Source: Antrihabitans stalagmiti | Lineage (GTDB): Bacteria; Actinomycetota; Actinomycetes; Mycobacteriales; Mycobacteriaceae | DNA length: 64,000 bases | Assembly (NCBI RefSeq): GCF_016482825.1 | Contig: NZ_JAEMNV010000003.1 | Location: forward strand, 434,001-498,000 | Reading direction: 5' to 3' | In this document: positions 16,604 through 24,647 of the stretch, piece after piece | Numbering within the stretch: the first letter of the stretch is position 1 | Layout: each line of letters begins with the position of its first letter | Position numbers and translations under genes: made by a program | Notes under the pieces: model-generated | Seen by the model: only the letters and a program-made list of their open reading frames with translations | Database searches by the model: none | What the model was told of the DNA's origin: nothing

Positions 16604-17170
16604 TCAGTTGGTGACCGTGAAGAAGTTCCGAGCGTCGATCGCGCTCAGTAGCGTCCAGCGTGGCGGTTGGGCGGCGTCTTCAACTGCAGCGTTGTCGGCT
16701 GTCGCCCGGTAGAAGTCCTGTAGTTGCAACGTGATTCGAGGATCGTCGTCGACCCGCCGCGCGGTCTCGTAGAACAAGGCGAGGACGTGGACGCAACGAG
16801 CGGTCCGTGCCGAGCATGAACAGTCGGTGCTGACGATGGTCGGCGCTACGGATTGGCCCGCCGCGGTGATCGCTGCGTAGACCTCGTTGGTCAGGGTGCC
16901 TGCGAGGTCAGCGCCCAGCGCGGTGATGCGCTCCCGCGACATGGGTGCCACCTCGACGTGCACAACCGACGCATCGTTGCCGCGATGGATGCGGGCATGG
17001 GCTATGTGACCCTCGAATTCGGCTGTGACGCCATTGTTTCGGGCGATACTACGTGCCCGCGGCAGCAGCGGGTCCGGGCGCTTCTGGGCGAGTGGTTCGG
17101 CGAGACGGACCCAGTCCATTCCCCACGGCGTGTAGCCGAACTCGTTGGTAGCCAATCGATCCACTGACAT
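16604..17170 (-). CDS. SWIM zinc-finger protein
   Basis: The 188-residue protein contains the SWIM signature CxC...CxH as STDCSCSARTARCVHVLALFYE, preceded by the usual region FEGHIAHARIHRGNDASVVHVEV. SWIM proteins of this type are encoded next to SNF2-family helicases in actinobacteria. Here the ATG shares a base with the helicase stop (TGATG), so the two are translationally coupled. The product probably works with the helicase on DNA. The biological process is not established from this sequence. Confidence 0.88.
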   Translation of the reverse strand: MSVDRLATNEFGYTPWGMDWVRLAEPLAQKRPDPLLPRARSIARNNGVTAEFEGHIAHARIHRGNDASVVHVEVAPMSRERITALGADLAGTLTNEVYAAITAAGQSVAPTIVSTDCSCSARTARCVHVLALFYETARRVDDDPRITLQLQDFYRATADNAAVEDAAQPPRWTLLSAIDARNFFTVTN

Positions 17171-19005
17171 CAGGCGTTCTCCCGCTTCCGTCGAAGGATG
17201 TCGATCAGGTGGTCGTCGTCGAGGCGGGCCAACTCCGCGACGCCGGCTTTGCCTGTGGGGTCGGTGAGATTGACCAGCGTCGATTTTCGATCGTGCATCC
17301 TCGCGATGTGTTCCTCGAGCGTCGTCGTCGAGGTCAGAGTTGTGACGGTGACGGTCCGCGTCTGCCCGATGCGGTGTACGCGATCGGTCGCCTGTGCTTC
17401 GACCGCTGGATTCCACCATCTGTCGAAATGGATGACGTCGGCCGCGCGGGTGAGGGTGAGCCCGGTTCCCGCGGCTTTGACGCTGAGAACCAACACGGGC
17501 GGTCCATCGGGTGCTTGAAAGCCTGCGACGATGTCAGCCCTTTCGCGTTGCGTCAGGCCGCCGTGAAAGAACGGTGCTGTGATACCGAATCGCTCGGACA
17601 AGTGCCGGACGAGGACATCGCCGGTCGTGCGATATTGAGTGAAAATAATTGTGGGCGAGTCGGTTTCGAGGTTGTTTGCAACGATGTCGGCGCACAGTTC
17701 GAGTTTGCCGGAACGGCCGGCCAGCTCGATGAGGTCGCCGGTGATCAGGCCCGGGTGATTGCAGACCTGCTTGAGCGCGGTCAACGCTGCGAGTACACGC
17801 GCCTGCCGTTGCGCGCCGGACCCGAACCCGCCCTCGCTGGCTTCGGTGAGGACCCGGTCGTACACACGTTCCTGTTCGTCTGTCAGGTCGCACAGCAGGT
17901 CGCTGTGGATCTTCGAGGGCAGTGATGCGGCGACGTGAATCTTCTTGCGCGCCAGTAGCACCGGTTCGACTGCATCCAGCATGCGGTTCATCGCGCTTGC
18001 CGATCCAGCTTCGATCGGTTTGGTGAACCGTCGTCGAAACTGGGATTTGTGGCTGAACAGCTGCGGCGTAACGAGATTGAGCAGTGCCCAGAGCTCGTCG
18101 AGGTGGTTTTCGACCGGTGTTCCTGTGAGGGCGATCCGGTGCGCTGCAGGCAATTTGCGTGCTGCCCGCGATACCTGCGTTCGTGGGTTCTTCAGCACCT
18201 GCGCTTCGTCGAAAACGACTGTAGCCCAGCTTTGTTCGACCAAACGCTCGGTATGCAAACGTAGCGTCGGGTAACCGGCGACGATGACGGTGCGCGGGTT
18301 GGTCACATCGATTTCCCCACCGCGGTAGCCGACTGCATGCAGATCGGGAGCGAACTTGGCAATCTCGTGCTCCCAGTTGCCGACCAACGAGGTCGGGCAG
18401 ATCACCAGTTGCGGTGCGGCGGAATCGGCTTTGCGGCGCAGGTGCCCGATGGCCTGCAGGGTCTTACCGAGGCCCATCTCGTCGGCCAGTATTGCGCCGC
18501 CGTGTTCGGCTGTTGTGCTGTCGAGCCAGTCGATACCGCGGACCTGATACGGCCGCAGGTCGGCGTGCAGCAGCGATTCGAGTTCGGCGCCCAATGCGAC
18601 GGTGCGCGTAAATGTCGTCCGCGAATAGTGCGCCGAGTCGATCGCAGTTCGAGTCGGATTCGGAACCGCATGCGCCGCAACGGGTAGCGCACGGTCGGTG
18701 TGCTCACGCGTCGCAAGCCAGGCGCTCAGCGAGCTGCCAGCCGTCTCGTTGGTCGGCAATGTATCGGGTTCGACGACGATGCACGGAGTCTCGACCACCT
18801 CGAGGGTGGAGCGTCCCGGGGTCGGCAACGCGAGGGCGACGGTGTGCGGCTCGCCCTCGACGTCTGGTGCTCGCCCTGATGGCGATGCGGGCCAACGCCA
18901 GAGCGCGAACATGTGACGGTCGGTGAGATAGGTGGCATGAAGCTCGGCCAGGAGAGGCTCCTCGGATGAAATCGAGTCAGGCGGAATCGAGCGATACGAC
19001 CTCAT
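17170..19005 (-). CDS. SNF2-family DEAD/DEAH ATPase/helicase
   Basis: The 611-residue ATPase has motif I ADEMGLGKT, the Walker B form FDEAQVLKN, motif III LTGTPVENHLDELW, and the C-terminal helicase motifs FTQYRTTGDVL, LSVKAAGTGLTLT and WWNPAVEAQATDRVHRIGQ. It is shorter than many actinobacterial SNF2 proteins (around 900-1000 residues), mainly because the N-terminal region before motif I is short. It is coupled to the downstream SWIM gene and divergent from the HEAT/MerR unit. It is expected to translocate on double-stranded DNA and remodel protein-DNA complexes. Confidence 0.93.
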   Translation of the reverse strand: MRSYRSIPPDSISSEEPLLAELHATYLTDRHMFALWRWPASPSGRAPDVEGEPHTVALALPTPGRSTLEVVETPCIVVEPDTLPTNETAGSSLSAWLATREHTDRALPVAAHAVPNPTRTAIDSAHYSRTTFTRTVALGAELESLLHADLRPYQVRGIDWLDSTTAEHGGAILADEMGLGKTLQAIGHLRRKADSAAPQLVICPTSLVGNWEHEIAKFAPDLHAVGYRGGEIDVTNPRTVIVAGYPTLRLHTERLVEQSWATVVFDEAQVLKNPRTQVSRAARKLPAAHRIALTGTPVENHLDELWALLNLVTPQLFSHKSQFRRRFTKPIEAGSASAMNRMLDAVEPVLLARKKIHVAASLPSKIHSDLLCDLTDEQERVYDRVLTEASEGGFGSGAQRQARVLAALTALKQVCNHPGLITGDLIELAGRSGKLELCADIVANNLETDSPTIIFTQYRTTGDVLVRHLSERFGITAPFFHGGLTQRERADIVAGFQAPDGPPVLVLSVKAAGTGLTLTRAADVIHFDRWWNPAVEAQATDRVHRIGQTRTVTVTTLTSTTTLEEHIARMHDRKSTLVNLTDPTGKAGVAELARLDDDHLIDILRRKRENA

Positions 19006-19068
19006 TATCGTACATCATACGAGAACGTTACCGATCGGTCGAAACCTGACCCGATCCGCAGAAGTTGC

Positions 19069-19099
19069 TTGACCTTGACACTGTGACAAGGTTTTCAAT
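19069..19099 (+). promoter_or_regulatory. MerR-type promoter: 19-bp spacer with 21-bp dyad
   Basis: TTGACC (19069-19074) as -35 and TTCAAT (19094-19099) as -10 are separated by 19 bases, the long spacer typical of MerR-controlled promoters. Within the spacer lies ACCTTG (19072-19077) paired with CAAGGT (19087-19092), with a further CAC/GTG pair between. It lies directly upstream of the HEAT protein gene, with the MerR-HEAT regulator next. Autoregulation is the simplest reading. Confidence 0.8.
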
Positions 19100-19122
19100 A
19101 GTCGACGAAGGAGGTGGTTGTC

Positions 19123-19779
19123 GTGAACACAACCAACCACGGCGGGCACACTGCCCGCCTCGTCCAAGCATTGGTCGCCGCCGACCCATCGGTCCGGCTG
19201 CGAGCAGCACTCGCTGCGGGTACCCACCCCGATCCGCAGCTCGTCGACACCCTGGTGGATCGGTGTGCCGTGGAACCGGACTTCTTCGTCCGCGACATGC
19301 TGACCTGGGCGCTATGCCGCCTGCCAGCGGAGATCGCGGTGCCGACGCTGATGGACGAGCTCGGGTCCGGCGTGGTCCAGGCACGCAGTCAGTCGTTGCA
19401 CACGCTGTCCAAAATCGGCGATCGGCAGGCTTGGTCTGCGGTGACAGCCCTGGTGCACGACGCGCATGACGAAGTCGCTCGAAGCGCATGGCGAGCGGCT
19501 GTGGTGCTCGTACCTGCCGGTGAGGAGGCTGCGCTCGCAGCCGAGCTGGCGACCGAACTCGGCCGTGGTGACCGCGAGGTGCAGCTGAGTCTCAGCCGTG
19601 CGCTGGTGGGTCTGGACGAAGCGGTGTTGCCTGTCCTCGACTCGGCGACGAGGAGTTCGAGCCCTCGCGTGCGTGCCCACGCGGATGCGACGAAACGCCT
19701 CTGGGACGACCCGGAAGGTGGATTCGTTCTCTCGCTCGAGGTGGCGAAACGCGCGAGCGTCGGCGTTTCGGACGACTGA
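19123..19779 (+). CDS. HEAT-repeat protein
   Basis: The 218-residue protein is built of helical HEAT-type repeats: DPSVRLRAALAAG, EIAVPTLMDELGSGVVQARSQS, DEVARSAWRAAVVL, REVQLSLSRALVGL and SPRVRAHADATKRLW. It has no recognisable catalytic motif. The GTG at 19123 has a near-perfect AAGGAGG eight bases upstream. It is the first gene behind a MerR-type promoter and is followed by a MerR regulator that also carries HEAT repeats. A protein-protein interaction role, perhaps as a partner of that regulator, is inferred. The HEAT call is good; the function is unknown. Confidence 0.8.
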   Translation: MNTTNHGGHTARLVQALVAADPSVRLRAALAAGTHPDPQLVDTLVDRCAVEPDFFVRDMLTWALCRLPAEIAVPTLMDELGSGVVQARSQSLHTLSKIGDRQAWSAVTALVHDAHDEVARSAWRAAVVLVPAGEEAALAAELATELGRGDREVQLSLSRALVGLDEAVLPVLDSATRSSSPRVRAHADATKRLWDDPEGGFVLSLEVAKRASVGVSDD

Positions 19780-19809
19780 AGTTTCGGACGAGTGAGGGAG
19801 GGAGACGGC

Positions 19810-20838
19810 ATGTTGATCGGCGAGGTCTCGCGGCGTTGCGGCGTCAGCACCCGGATGTTGCGGCACTACGACACTCTTGGGCTGGTGCAGCCGACGGGCC
19901 GTACGTCGGGAGGCTATCGCGAGTATTCCGCCGACGACATCCGTCGCCTCTTTCACGTCGAGAGCCTGAGGACCTTGGGGCTTTCGTTGCACGAGGCCAA
20001 ACGAGCCATGGACGAGCCCGATTTTGCACCGGCTGAACTGGTGGGTGACCTTATGCGACACACCCGCCGGCGGATCGCTGCCGAACAGGAGTTGCTGACG
20101 ACCCTCGAGCGCATCGACGCTACCTCACCAGCGGAGTGGGACGATGTCCTGCGCATCGTCACGCTCTTGCGCGGGCTGGAGTCGGAGTCCGCAGGGCGCA
20201 GGCAACAGGCGATCCTCTCGCAGGACGGGAATGCGGCGCTGCCTGTCGAGGCGCTGGTCGATGCGCTCCTTGCAGAGGACAACCTGAACGTGGCAGGTGC
20301 GTTGCAGTGGTCGCTGTCGCGGGCTGACGGTATCGGGCTCGGGCGCCTTGCCGACGGTCTCGCTTCGCCCGACGTCGACGTCCGGCGTAGGGCGACCGTG
20401 GCAATAGCGGAAGTCCATACGGCCGAGGCGTCGACGCATTTGTTGCGAGCCCTCGACGACTCGGACACGACGGTCCGGGCGCGCGCGGCCCTGGCTCTCG
20501 GCTCACGTGGAGATACAACGTCGACGTCCGCCCTGCTCGGCATGATCATCGATGGGCAGCGCGACGTCGAGGCCGCCGAGGTACTCGGCATTCTGGCGGT
20601 GCAAGCGTCGGCAGCCGACGGGATTGTCGAGGCCATGACGCGCGAGCTCGCTGTGTCCGTCGACGCACCGGCTCGGCTGCGAATCACGCAGGCGCTCGCT
20701 GAGATTCCGGGTCCGGCTGCACAGCGCGCTCTCGTCGACCTGACCGCTGACGATGATCGAACGATCGCGGCTACGGCGGCAGCGATCCTGAACTTTGCGG
20801 ACCGCAGGCGACGTCAACGTCGATTGTCGGACGGATAG
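19810..20838 (+). CDS. MerR-family regulator fused to HEAT repeats
   Basis: The 342-residue protein begins with a classic MerR domain (MLIGEVSRRCGVSTRMLRHYDTLGLVQP, then GGYREYSADDIRRL and the dimer helix around residues 75-110). The C-terminal two thirds is HEAT-like: LASPDVDVRRRATVAIAEV, LDDSDTTVRARAALALGS, RDVEAAEVLGILAV and APARLRITQALAEI. GGAGG-rich sequence precedes the ATG. It likely binds the dyad at 19072-19092 and distorts the 19-bp-spaced promoter, as MerR proteins do. The ligand is unknown; HEAT repeats suggest a protein or large ligand. It overlaps the convergent HxlR gene by 25 bases. Confidence 0.85.
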   Translation: MLIGEVSRRCGVSTRMLRHYDTLGLVQPTGRTSGGYREYSADDIRRLFHVESLRTLGLSLHEAKRAMDEPDFAPAELVGDLMRHTRRRIAAEQELLTTLERIDATSPAEWDDVLRIVTLLRGLESESAGRRQQAILSQDGNAALPVEALVDALLAEDNLNVAGALQWSLSRADGIGLGRLADGLASPDVDVRRRATVAIAEVHTAEASTHLLRALDDSDTTVRARAALALGSRGDTTSTSALLGMIIDGQRDVEAAEVLGILAVQASAADGIVEAMTRELAVSVDAPARLRITQALAEIPGPAAQRALVDLTADDDRTIAATAAAILNFADRRRRQRRLSDG

Positions 20839-21302
20839 TTCGCACTCCGCACGAACGTCACTTCGTCGATATCGCGTGGCCGGTCGTCTTCGTCGATGAA
20901 GCCGACGCGGACCGAGCGGTGGTCGTCGATGGTTTCGCGATCGATCGTCGCTCCTGTGGGCGGCGGGCAGTAGCCGTCGCCCCACTGCTGAAGTGCTGCG
21001 AGCACAATCTTCAGCTGGAACCCGGCTGGCGTTGGGTGATAGCTGTTGCGGGGTCGCGCGCCGGCTTCCCTGTACTGGCGCTTCTCCAGAATTCCGCCTT
21101 CGACCAGGGTGTTCAGCCGGTCGGCGAGGATGTTGGGAGCGATGCCCAAGGCCCGTTCGAAGTCTGCGTACTTCTCGACGCCGCCGAGCAGGGCCTCTCG
21201 CAGGATGAGAAAGCGCCACCGGTCACCGACCAGGTCGACGGTCCGCGCTATCGAGCAGTACGCGTTGTCGATCCGTTGCCGCGGGGGTTCGGTGCTGCTC
21301 AC
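20814..21302 (-). CDS. HxlR family transcriptional regulator
   Basis: The 162-residue protein has the HxlR winged-HTH pattern: CSIARTVDLVGDRWRFLILREALLGGVEKYADFERALGIAPNILADRLNTLVEGGILEKRQY, then SYHPTPAGFQL. The C-terminal 50 residues are extra and acidic. GTG at 21302 is used, with AGGA eight bases upstream. It is divergent from an SDR gene about 100 bases away and probably regulates it. Its 3' end overlaps the MerR-HEAT gene by 25 bases. Confidence 0.9.
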   Translation of the reverse strand: MSSTEPPRQRIDNAYCSIARTVDLVGDRWRFLILREALLGGVEKYADFERALGIAPNILADRLNTLVEGGILEKRQYREAGARPRNSYHPTPAGFQLKIVLAALQQWGDGYCPPPTGATIDRETIDDHRSVRVGFIDEDDRPRDIDEVTFVRSANYPSDNRR

Positions 21303-21404
21303 CTACGCAATCCTACGCTGTCTAGCGAATCAGTAGCCAGGGTCGTGAAGTCGATGTACTCTAGCTATCGAATCGCAAGTCAGACTCCGAGAGAAGGCAG
21401 CACA

Positions 21405-22115
21405 ATGAGCACATCGATCAAGGGCGCGGTAGTCGCCATCACGGGAGCCAATGGCGGCCTGGGACAGGAATTTGTGGCGCAGGCGCTCGAACGTGGAGCG
21501 ACCAAGGTGTACGCGACGGCTCGGTCACCACGTGAATGGGACGATCCGCGTGTGGTGGCGTTGCCGCTCGACGTCACCGATCAACAGTCGATCGATGCCG
21601 TGGCACTCGCCGCCGCCGACGCGACGCTGGTCATAAACAATGCGGGCATCGGCTTGGCAAACAACTCACTGACGACGGGGTCGAGCGCCGATATTCGGCA
21701 GATGTTCGACACCAACTTCTTCGGCGCGATCGAGGTCGCGCGCGCGTTCGCGCCCATCCTCGGCGCCAATGGTGGGGGAGCGCTCATCGATGTGCACTCC
21801 GTGCTGAGTTGGGTCGGCGTCGGCGGTAGTTACAGCGCCGCGAAAGCAGCGTTCTGGTCGGCGACCAACTCGTTCCGGATCGAGTTGGCACCGCAGGGCA
21901 CCCACGTCCTCGGGCTGCACATGGGATGGGTCGACACCCCGATGGCCGCAGCTGTCGATGTGCCCAAACTGGATCCCGCAGACGTTGTGCGAGCCGGATA
22001 CGACGGTCTCGAATCCGGTGTCTACGAGGTAGTAGTCGACGACTTCACCGCGCAGGTCAAGCAGCTGCTGTCCGGCTCGATCGAAGACCTGTACACGGAC
22101 TTGCCCCGCCGCTGA
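21405..22115 (+). CDS. Short-chain dehydrogenase/reductase
   Basis: The 236-residue SDR has AITGANGGLGQ for cofactor binding, LVINNAGIG, and the catalytic Ser (DVHSVLSW) with YSAAK. Its shortness and the AVVAITGANGGLG start resemble compact SDRs associated with HxlR regulators. GAGAAGG lies eight bases upstream of the ATG. It is divergent from the HxlR gene. Substrate unknown. Confidence 0.9.
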   Translation: MSTSIKGAVVAITGANGGLGQEFVAQALERGATKVYATARSPREWDDPRVVALPLDVTDQQSIDAVALAAADATLVINNAGIGLANNSLTTGSSADIRQMFDTNFFGAIEVARAFAPILGANGGGALIDVHSVLSWVGVGGSYSAAKAAFWSATNSFRIELAPQGTHVLGLHMGWVDTPMAAAVDVPKLDPADVVRAGYDGLESGVYEVVVDDFTAQVKQLLSGSIEDLYTDLPRR

Positions 22116-22222
22116 CCCGGCTTCACTCCCTGACCTGGGGTTTCGCCCGCCGAGGTCCTGGGAACCCTCGTCACGTGATGTGGTCGGCGTCACTTTCCGC
22201 GTGACGTTCGAAGGCAGGGCAT

Positions 22223-22792
22223 TTGACCGAACGAGGTCCAGTAGTAGACGAGCAGACCGTCGATCCAGGCGGCCTGCTCGCGGACATCGCGTCGGGCAGG
22301 AAAGACTCGTTTGCCCAGTTCTACGACCTCACCGCGGACCGTGTGTACGGGACCGCCCTGAAAGTTCTGCGTGACCCGGGGTTCGCGCAAGACACCACGC
22401 AAGAAGTGTTTCTGCAGGTGTGGCGCGACGCGCACCGATACGACCCGGCACAGGGCAGTGCGTGGAGTTGGGTCGCGATGCTTGCCCACAGGCGAGCGGT
22501 CGATCGGGTTCGCACGGAAAGTTCGGCGTCGCAACGTGATCGCCTGCATGCCGCGCGCGGTCACACGGGCGTCTTCGATCACGTCAGCGAGGACGCACTC
22601 GACCGCATCGAGAGGGACGAGGTCCGCGACAAGATGGCCCGGCTCAGCGGTCCGCAGCGTGAGGCGATCGAATTGGCCTACTTCGGCGGCTGCACCTATC
22701 GCGAAGTGTCCGAAGCCCTCGGAGTGGCGCTCCCGACCGTCAAGTCTCGCATTCGGGAAGGGCTGATCCGCATGCGCGGTCAGCGGGTCTGA
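22223..22792 (+). CDS. ECF sigma factor, SigK-like
   Basis: The 189-residue sigma factor has region 2 (FAQFYDLTADRVYGTALKVLRDPGFAQDTTQEVFLQVWRDA, WSWVAMLAHRRAVDRVR) and region 4 (LSGPQREAIELAYFGGCTYREVSEALGVALPTVKSRIREGLIRM). The region 4 sequence is close to mycobacterial SigK. TTG at 22223 is taken as start with AAGGCAGGG upstream. In mycobacteria SigK is held by the membrane anti-sigma factor RskA; no such gene is next to it here. It converges with the damaged DinB gene, overlapping by 13 bases. Confidence 0.88.
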   Translation: MTERGPVVDEQTVDPGGLLADIASGRKDSFAQFYDLTADRVYGTALKVLRDPGFAQDTTQEVFLQVWRDAHRYDPAQGSAWSWVAMLAHRRAVDRVRTESSASQRDRLHAARGHTGVFDHVSEDALDRIERDEVRDKMARLSGPQREAIELAYFGGCTYREVSEALGVALPTVKSRIREGLIRMRGQRV

Positions 22793-23325
22793 GCGTCACG
22801 GACGTCCTCGGCCACACGTTCCAGCCGGTCGCGGTAGTCGGGCCACCACGTCTCGTCGGCGCCGGGTAGGTTGTCGTTGCCCAACATGAAACCTGCTGTG
22901 CCGTCTATCAATTCACGGACGATGTCCGCATGCCCGATGTGCCGATTCGTCTCGGCCAGCATATGGACCAGAATGCGATGCAGGGTGACGTCACGGTGCT
23001 CGGGTAGCCAATGTTCGACACAGCCTGCGGTATCGACCGTCGACGCCTCGATCGTCGCATCGGAATGCGCGCAGACCTGTCGGTAGAGGTCGATGATCTC
23101 CGATCGCGATTCGTCAGCGGTCGCCCAGAAGTCGACGTTGGGTTCCTCGGAGGTGAGCCAGCCCGGCAACGGTTCGAACGGTCGGCCGAAAGTGTCGCCG
23201 AAGTAACCGAGCTCGCACCCGATCAGATGCTTGACGAGACCGAGCAGATTGGTCCCGGTAGGGGTAAGAGGGCGCCGAATGTCGTACTCGGACAAACCGT
23301 TCAGAACACCTCCACGAACGGGCAC
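22780..23325 (-). CDS. DinB/DUF664 family protein, probably 5'-truncated
   Basis: The 181-residue product has the DinB-like four-helix pattern: LTPTGTNLLGLVKHLIGCELGYFGDTFGR, then ESRSEIIDLYRQVCAHSDATI and TLHRILVHMLAETNRHIGHADIVRELIDG, with the metal-type His residues. Relatives have about 25 more residues before the GLSEYDIRRPLTPTG block. Here the only start is a GTG inside one arm of an inverted repeat (23315-23370), so the native 5' end appears lost. It may still be expressed. Related proteins act as metal-dependent thiol or transferase enzymes. Confidence 0.7.
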   Translation of the reverse strand: MPVRGGVLNGLSEYDIRRPLTPTGTNLLGLVKHLIGCELGYFGDTFGRPFEPLPGWLTSEEPNVDFWATADESRSEIIDLYRQVCAHSDATIEASTVDTAGCVEHWLPEHRDVTLHRILVHMLAETNRHIGHADIVRELIDGTAGFMLGNDNLPGADETWWPDYRDRLERVAEDVRDAQTR

Positions 23326-23370
23326 TCAGTGCTCATTTTTTGGCGAAACTGAGCACTGTGAGCCCGTTCG
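23315..23370. repeat. Inverted-repeat element, copy 1 (21-bp arms)
   Basis: The left arm (23315-23335, begins CGAACGGGC) pairs with the right arm (23350-23370, ends GCCCGTTCG) at 19 of 21 positions, with a 14-base loop. The same sequence family recurs at 53176-53238. This copy contains both the DinB start codon and the stop codon of the truncated acetyltransferase. Confidence 0.85.
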
Positions 23371-23722
23371 CGTCAGCTGATCGGTTGCGGATCCTCGCAC
23401 ATCGACGACTGCCGATGTCGGCGGTACCGTTGTCCTTCGGAGTTACCGTGACGAGTCCGGCAACCCTTCTCGCTGCGTCGTCGATCGCAACCAACGTTTT
23501 GTGACCTGGAGTCGCGAGTGCGGGCGCGGGTCCGGTGCCAGGGGTGACCCGTAGTTCCCGGGAATGCTCGGGTTCGTTCATCACATTGCCCTGTGGCCAC
23601 CCGAGCCACCGCTGAGCTTCGGGATCGCTGGCTGCCCCGGCCGCGGCGAATTGTTCGCGCATCGTGGGTGTTCGAACAAAGAAGTGCTCGGTCTTGAGCG
23701 CGTGGCCGCCGCCGTCGCACAC
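23333..23722 (-). pseudogene. Truncated GNAT-like acetyltransferase remnant
   Basis: The frame encodes the N-terminal half of a GNAT-like protein (ALKTEHFFVRTPTMREQFAAAG..., SDPEAQRWLGWP, KTLVAIDDAARRVAGLVTVTP). Just where the acetyl-CoA-binding block should begin (after DNGTADIG) it turns into unrelated Arg-rich sequence and stops inside the inverted repeat. The only start is a weak GTG at 23722 with no ribosome site. Together with the truncated DinB gene on the other side of the repeat, this looks like a deletion that joined two gene fragments. The GNAT assignment is moderate. Confidence 0.5.
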
Positions 23723-23792
23723 TTGCTTGGTGGCGAGGCGTCCTCTCGCGTGAGCCGCCTGACGTCCATTGTCCCCGTTCGTAGGTGTGCGC

Positions 23793-24647
23793 CTACTTTA
23801 GATGATCGGTCAGCACACCCTGCTCGCCGAAGAGTTCGGTGCGCCACGAGTCGAGGAGTGCGGTGGCATCGACGTCGTCGGGGTGAAAGCCGTTGTGGTT
23901 GTAGGCGCGTAGGTGTTCGACGACGACGCGTGCGAGGAACGGCGAATGTCGCAGTGCCGCAATGCTTCGCACCAAGCGTCTCGGGTTGTAGGTCGCGCGA
24001 TCGCCGAGGAGCGAAATCGCCGTGAAGATGATGACGATGGGGAAGAACAGCGCGTTGACGAGGTACATCGTGAAGATCCGCAGACGTTCGCTTCCGCCCG
24101 TGTGCCGGTACACGTCGAAGGCGACCGACTTGTGCTCGGACTCCTCGAGCGCGTGCCACAGCAGCATCGAACGAACCTCGGTCTCGCCGAGCAGTTCCTG
24201 CGCCTCCGGACTGGTCAGCAGCCGTTCGGCGACGGTGGCCGTGTAGTGCTCCAGCGCGGCTGTGACTGCAAGCTGGAAGCGCTTCGGCACGATGCGATCG
24301 GTGCGGATCAGCAGATTGTGCGCGAATCGATCGACAAGCCTTGTCGGGTAACCCATTTCACGAAGACGATCGTTGAGCGCTCGATGTTCGCGACCGTGCG
24401 TCACCTCCTGCCCGATGAAGCCGCGTACCTGCTTCTTCAGTTCTGGATCGGTGATCTTGTCCTGGTAGTGCTTCACGGACCGAATGAAGAAATCTTCACC
24501 CTCGGGGAACATGGCCGACAGCACGGCAACGGCGTGACTCATCACCAGGTCGCCCTGGACGTAGTGCCGATCGAGTCCGCCCGTTGGATACGAGAAGGCG
24601 ATTCGACGTGTCTTCACGGCGCGCTGAGGTATGGGCTGAGCACTCAT
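23793..24647 (-). CDS. PF10118 metal-dependent hydrolase-like protein (paralogue 2)
   Basis: The 284-residue protein shares the PF10118 pattern: FSYPTGGLDRHYVQGD, AMFPEGEDFFIRSVKHYQDKI, GFIGQEVTHGREHRALNDRL, ALEHYTATVAE and LLWHALEESEHKSVAFDVY. The Glu/His spacing implies a ferritin-like metal site. AGGAGAT lies close before the ATG, which forms an ATGA overlap with the upstream TetR gene, so the two form an operon. It is very similar to the paralogue at 50445-51308. Function is unproven; oxidative or hydrolytic roles are both possible. Confidence 0.88.
   Translation of the reverse strand: MSAQPIPQRAVKTRRIAFSYPTGGLDRHYVQGDLVMSHAVAVLSAMFPEGEDFFIRSVKHYQDKITDPELKKQVRGFIGQEVTHGREHRALNDRLREMGYPTRLVDRFAHNLLIRTDRIVPKRFQLAVTAALEHYTATVAERLLTSPEAQELLGETEVRSMLLWHALEESEHKSVAFDVYRHTGGSERLRIFTMYLVNALFFPIVIIFTAISLLGDRATYNPRRLVRSIAALRHSPFLARVVVEHLRAYNHNGFHPDDVDATALLDSWRTELFGEQGVLTDHLK

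Noticed and set aside
22117-22200. Terminator hairpin between SDR and sigma factor
   Set aside because: Only five-base arms with a long loop could be paired; not convincing.
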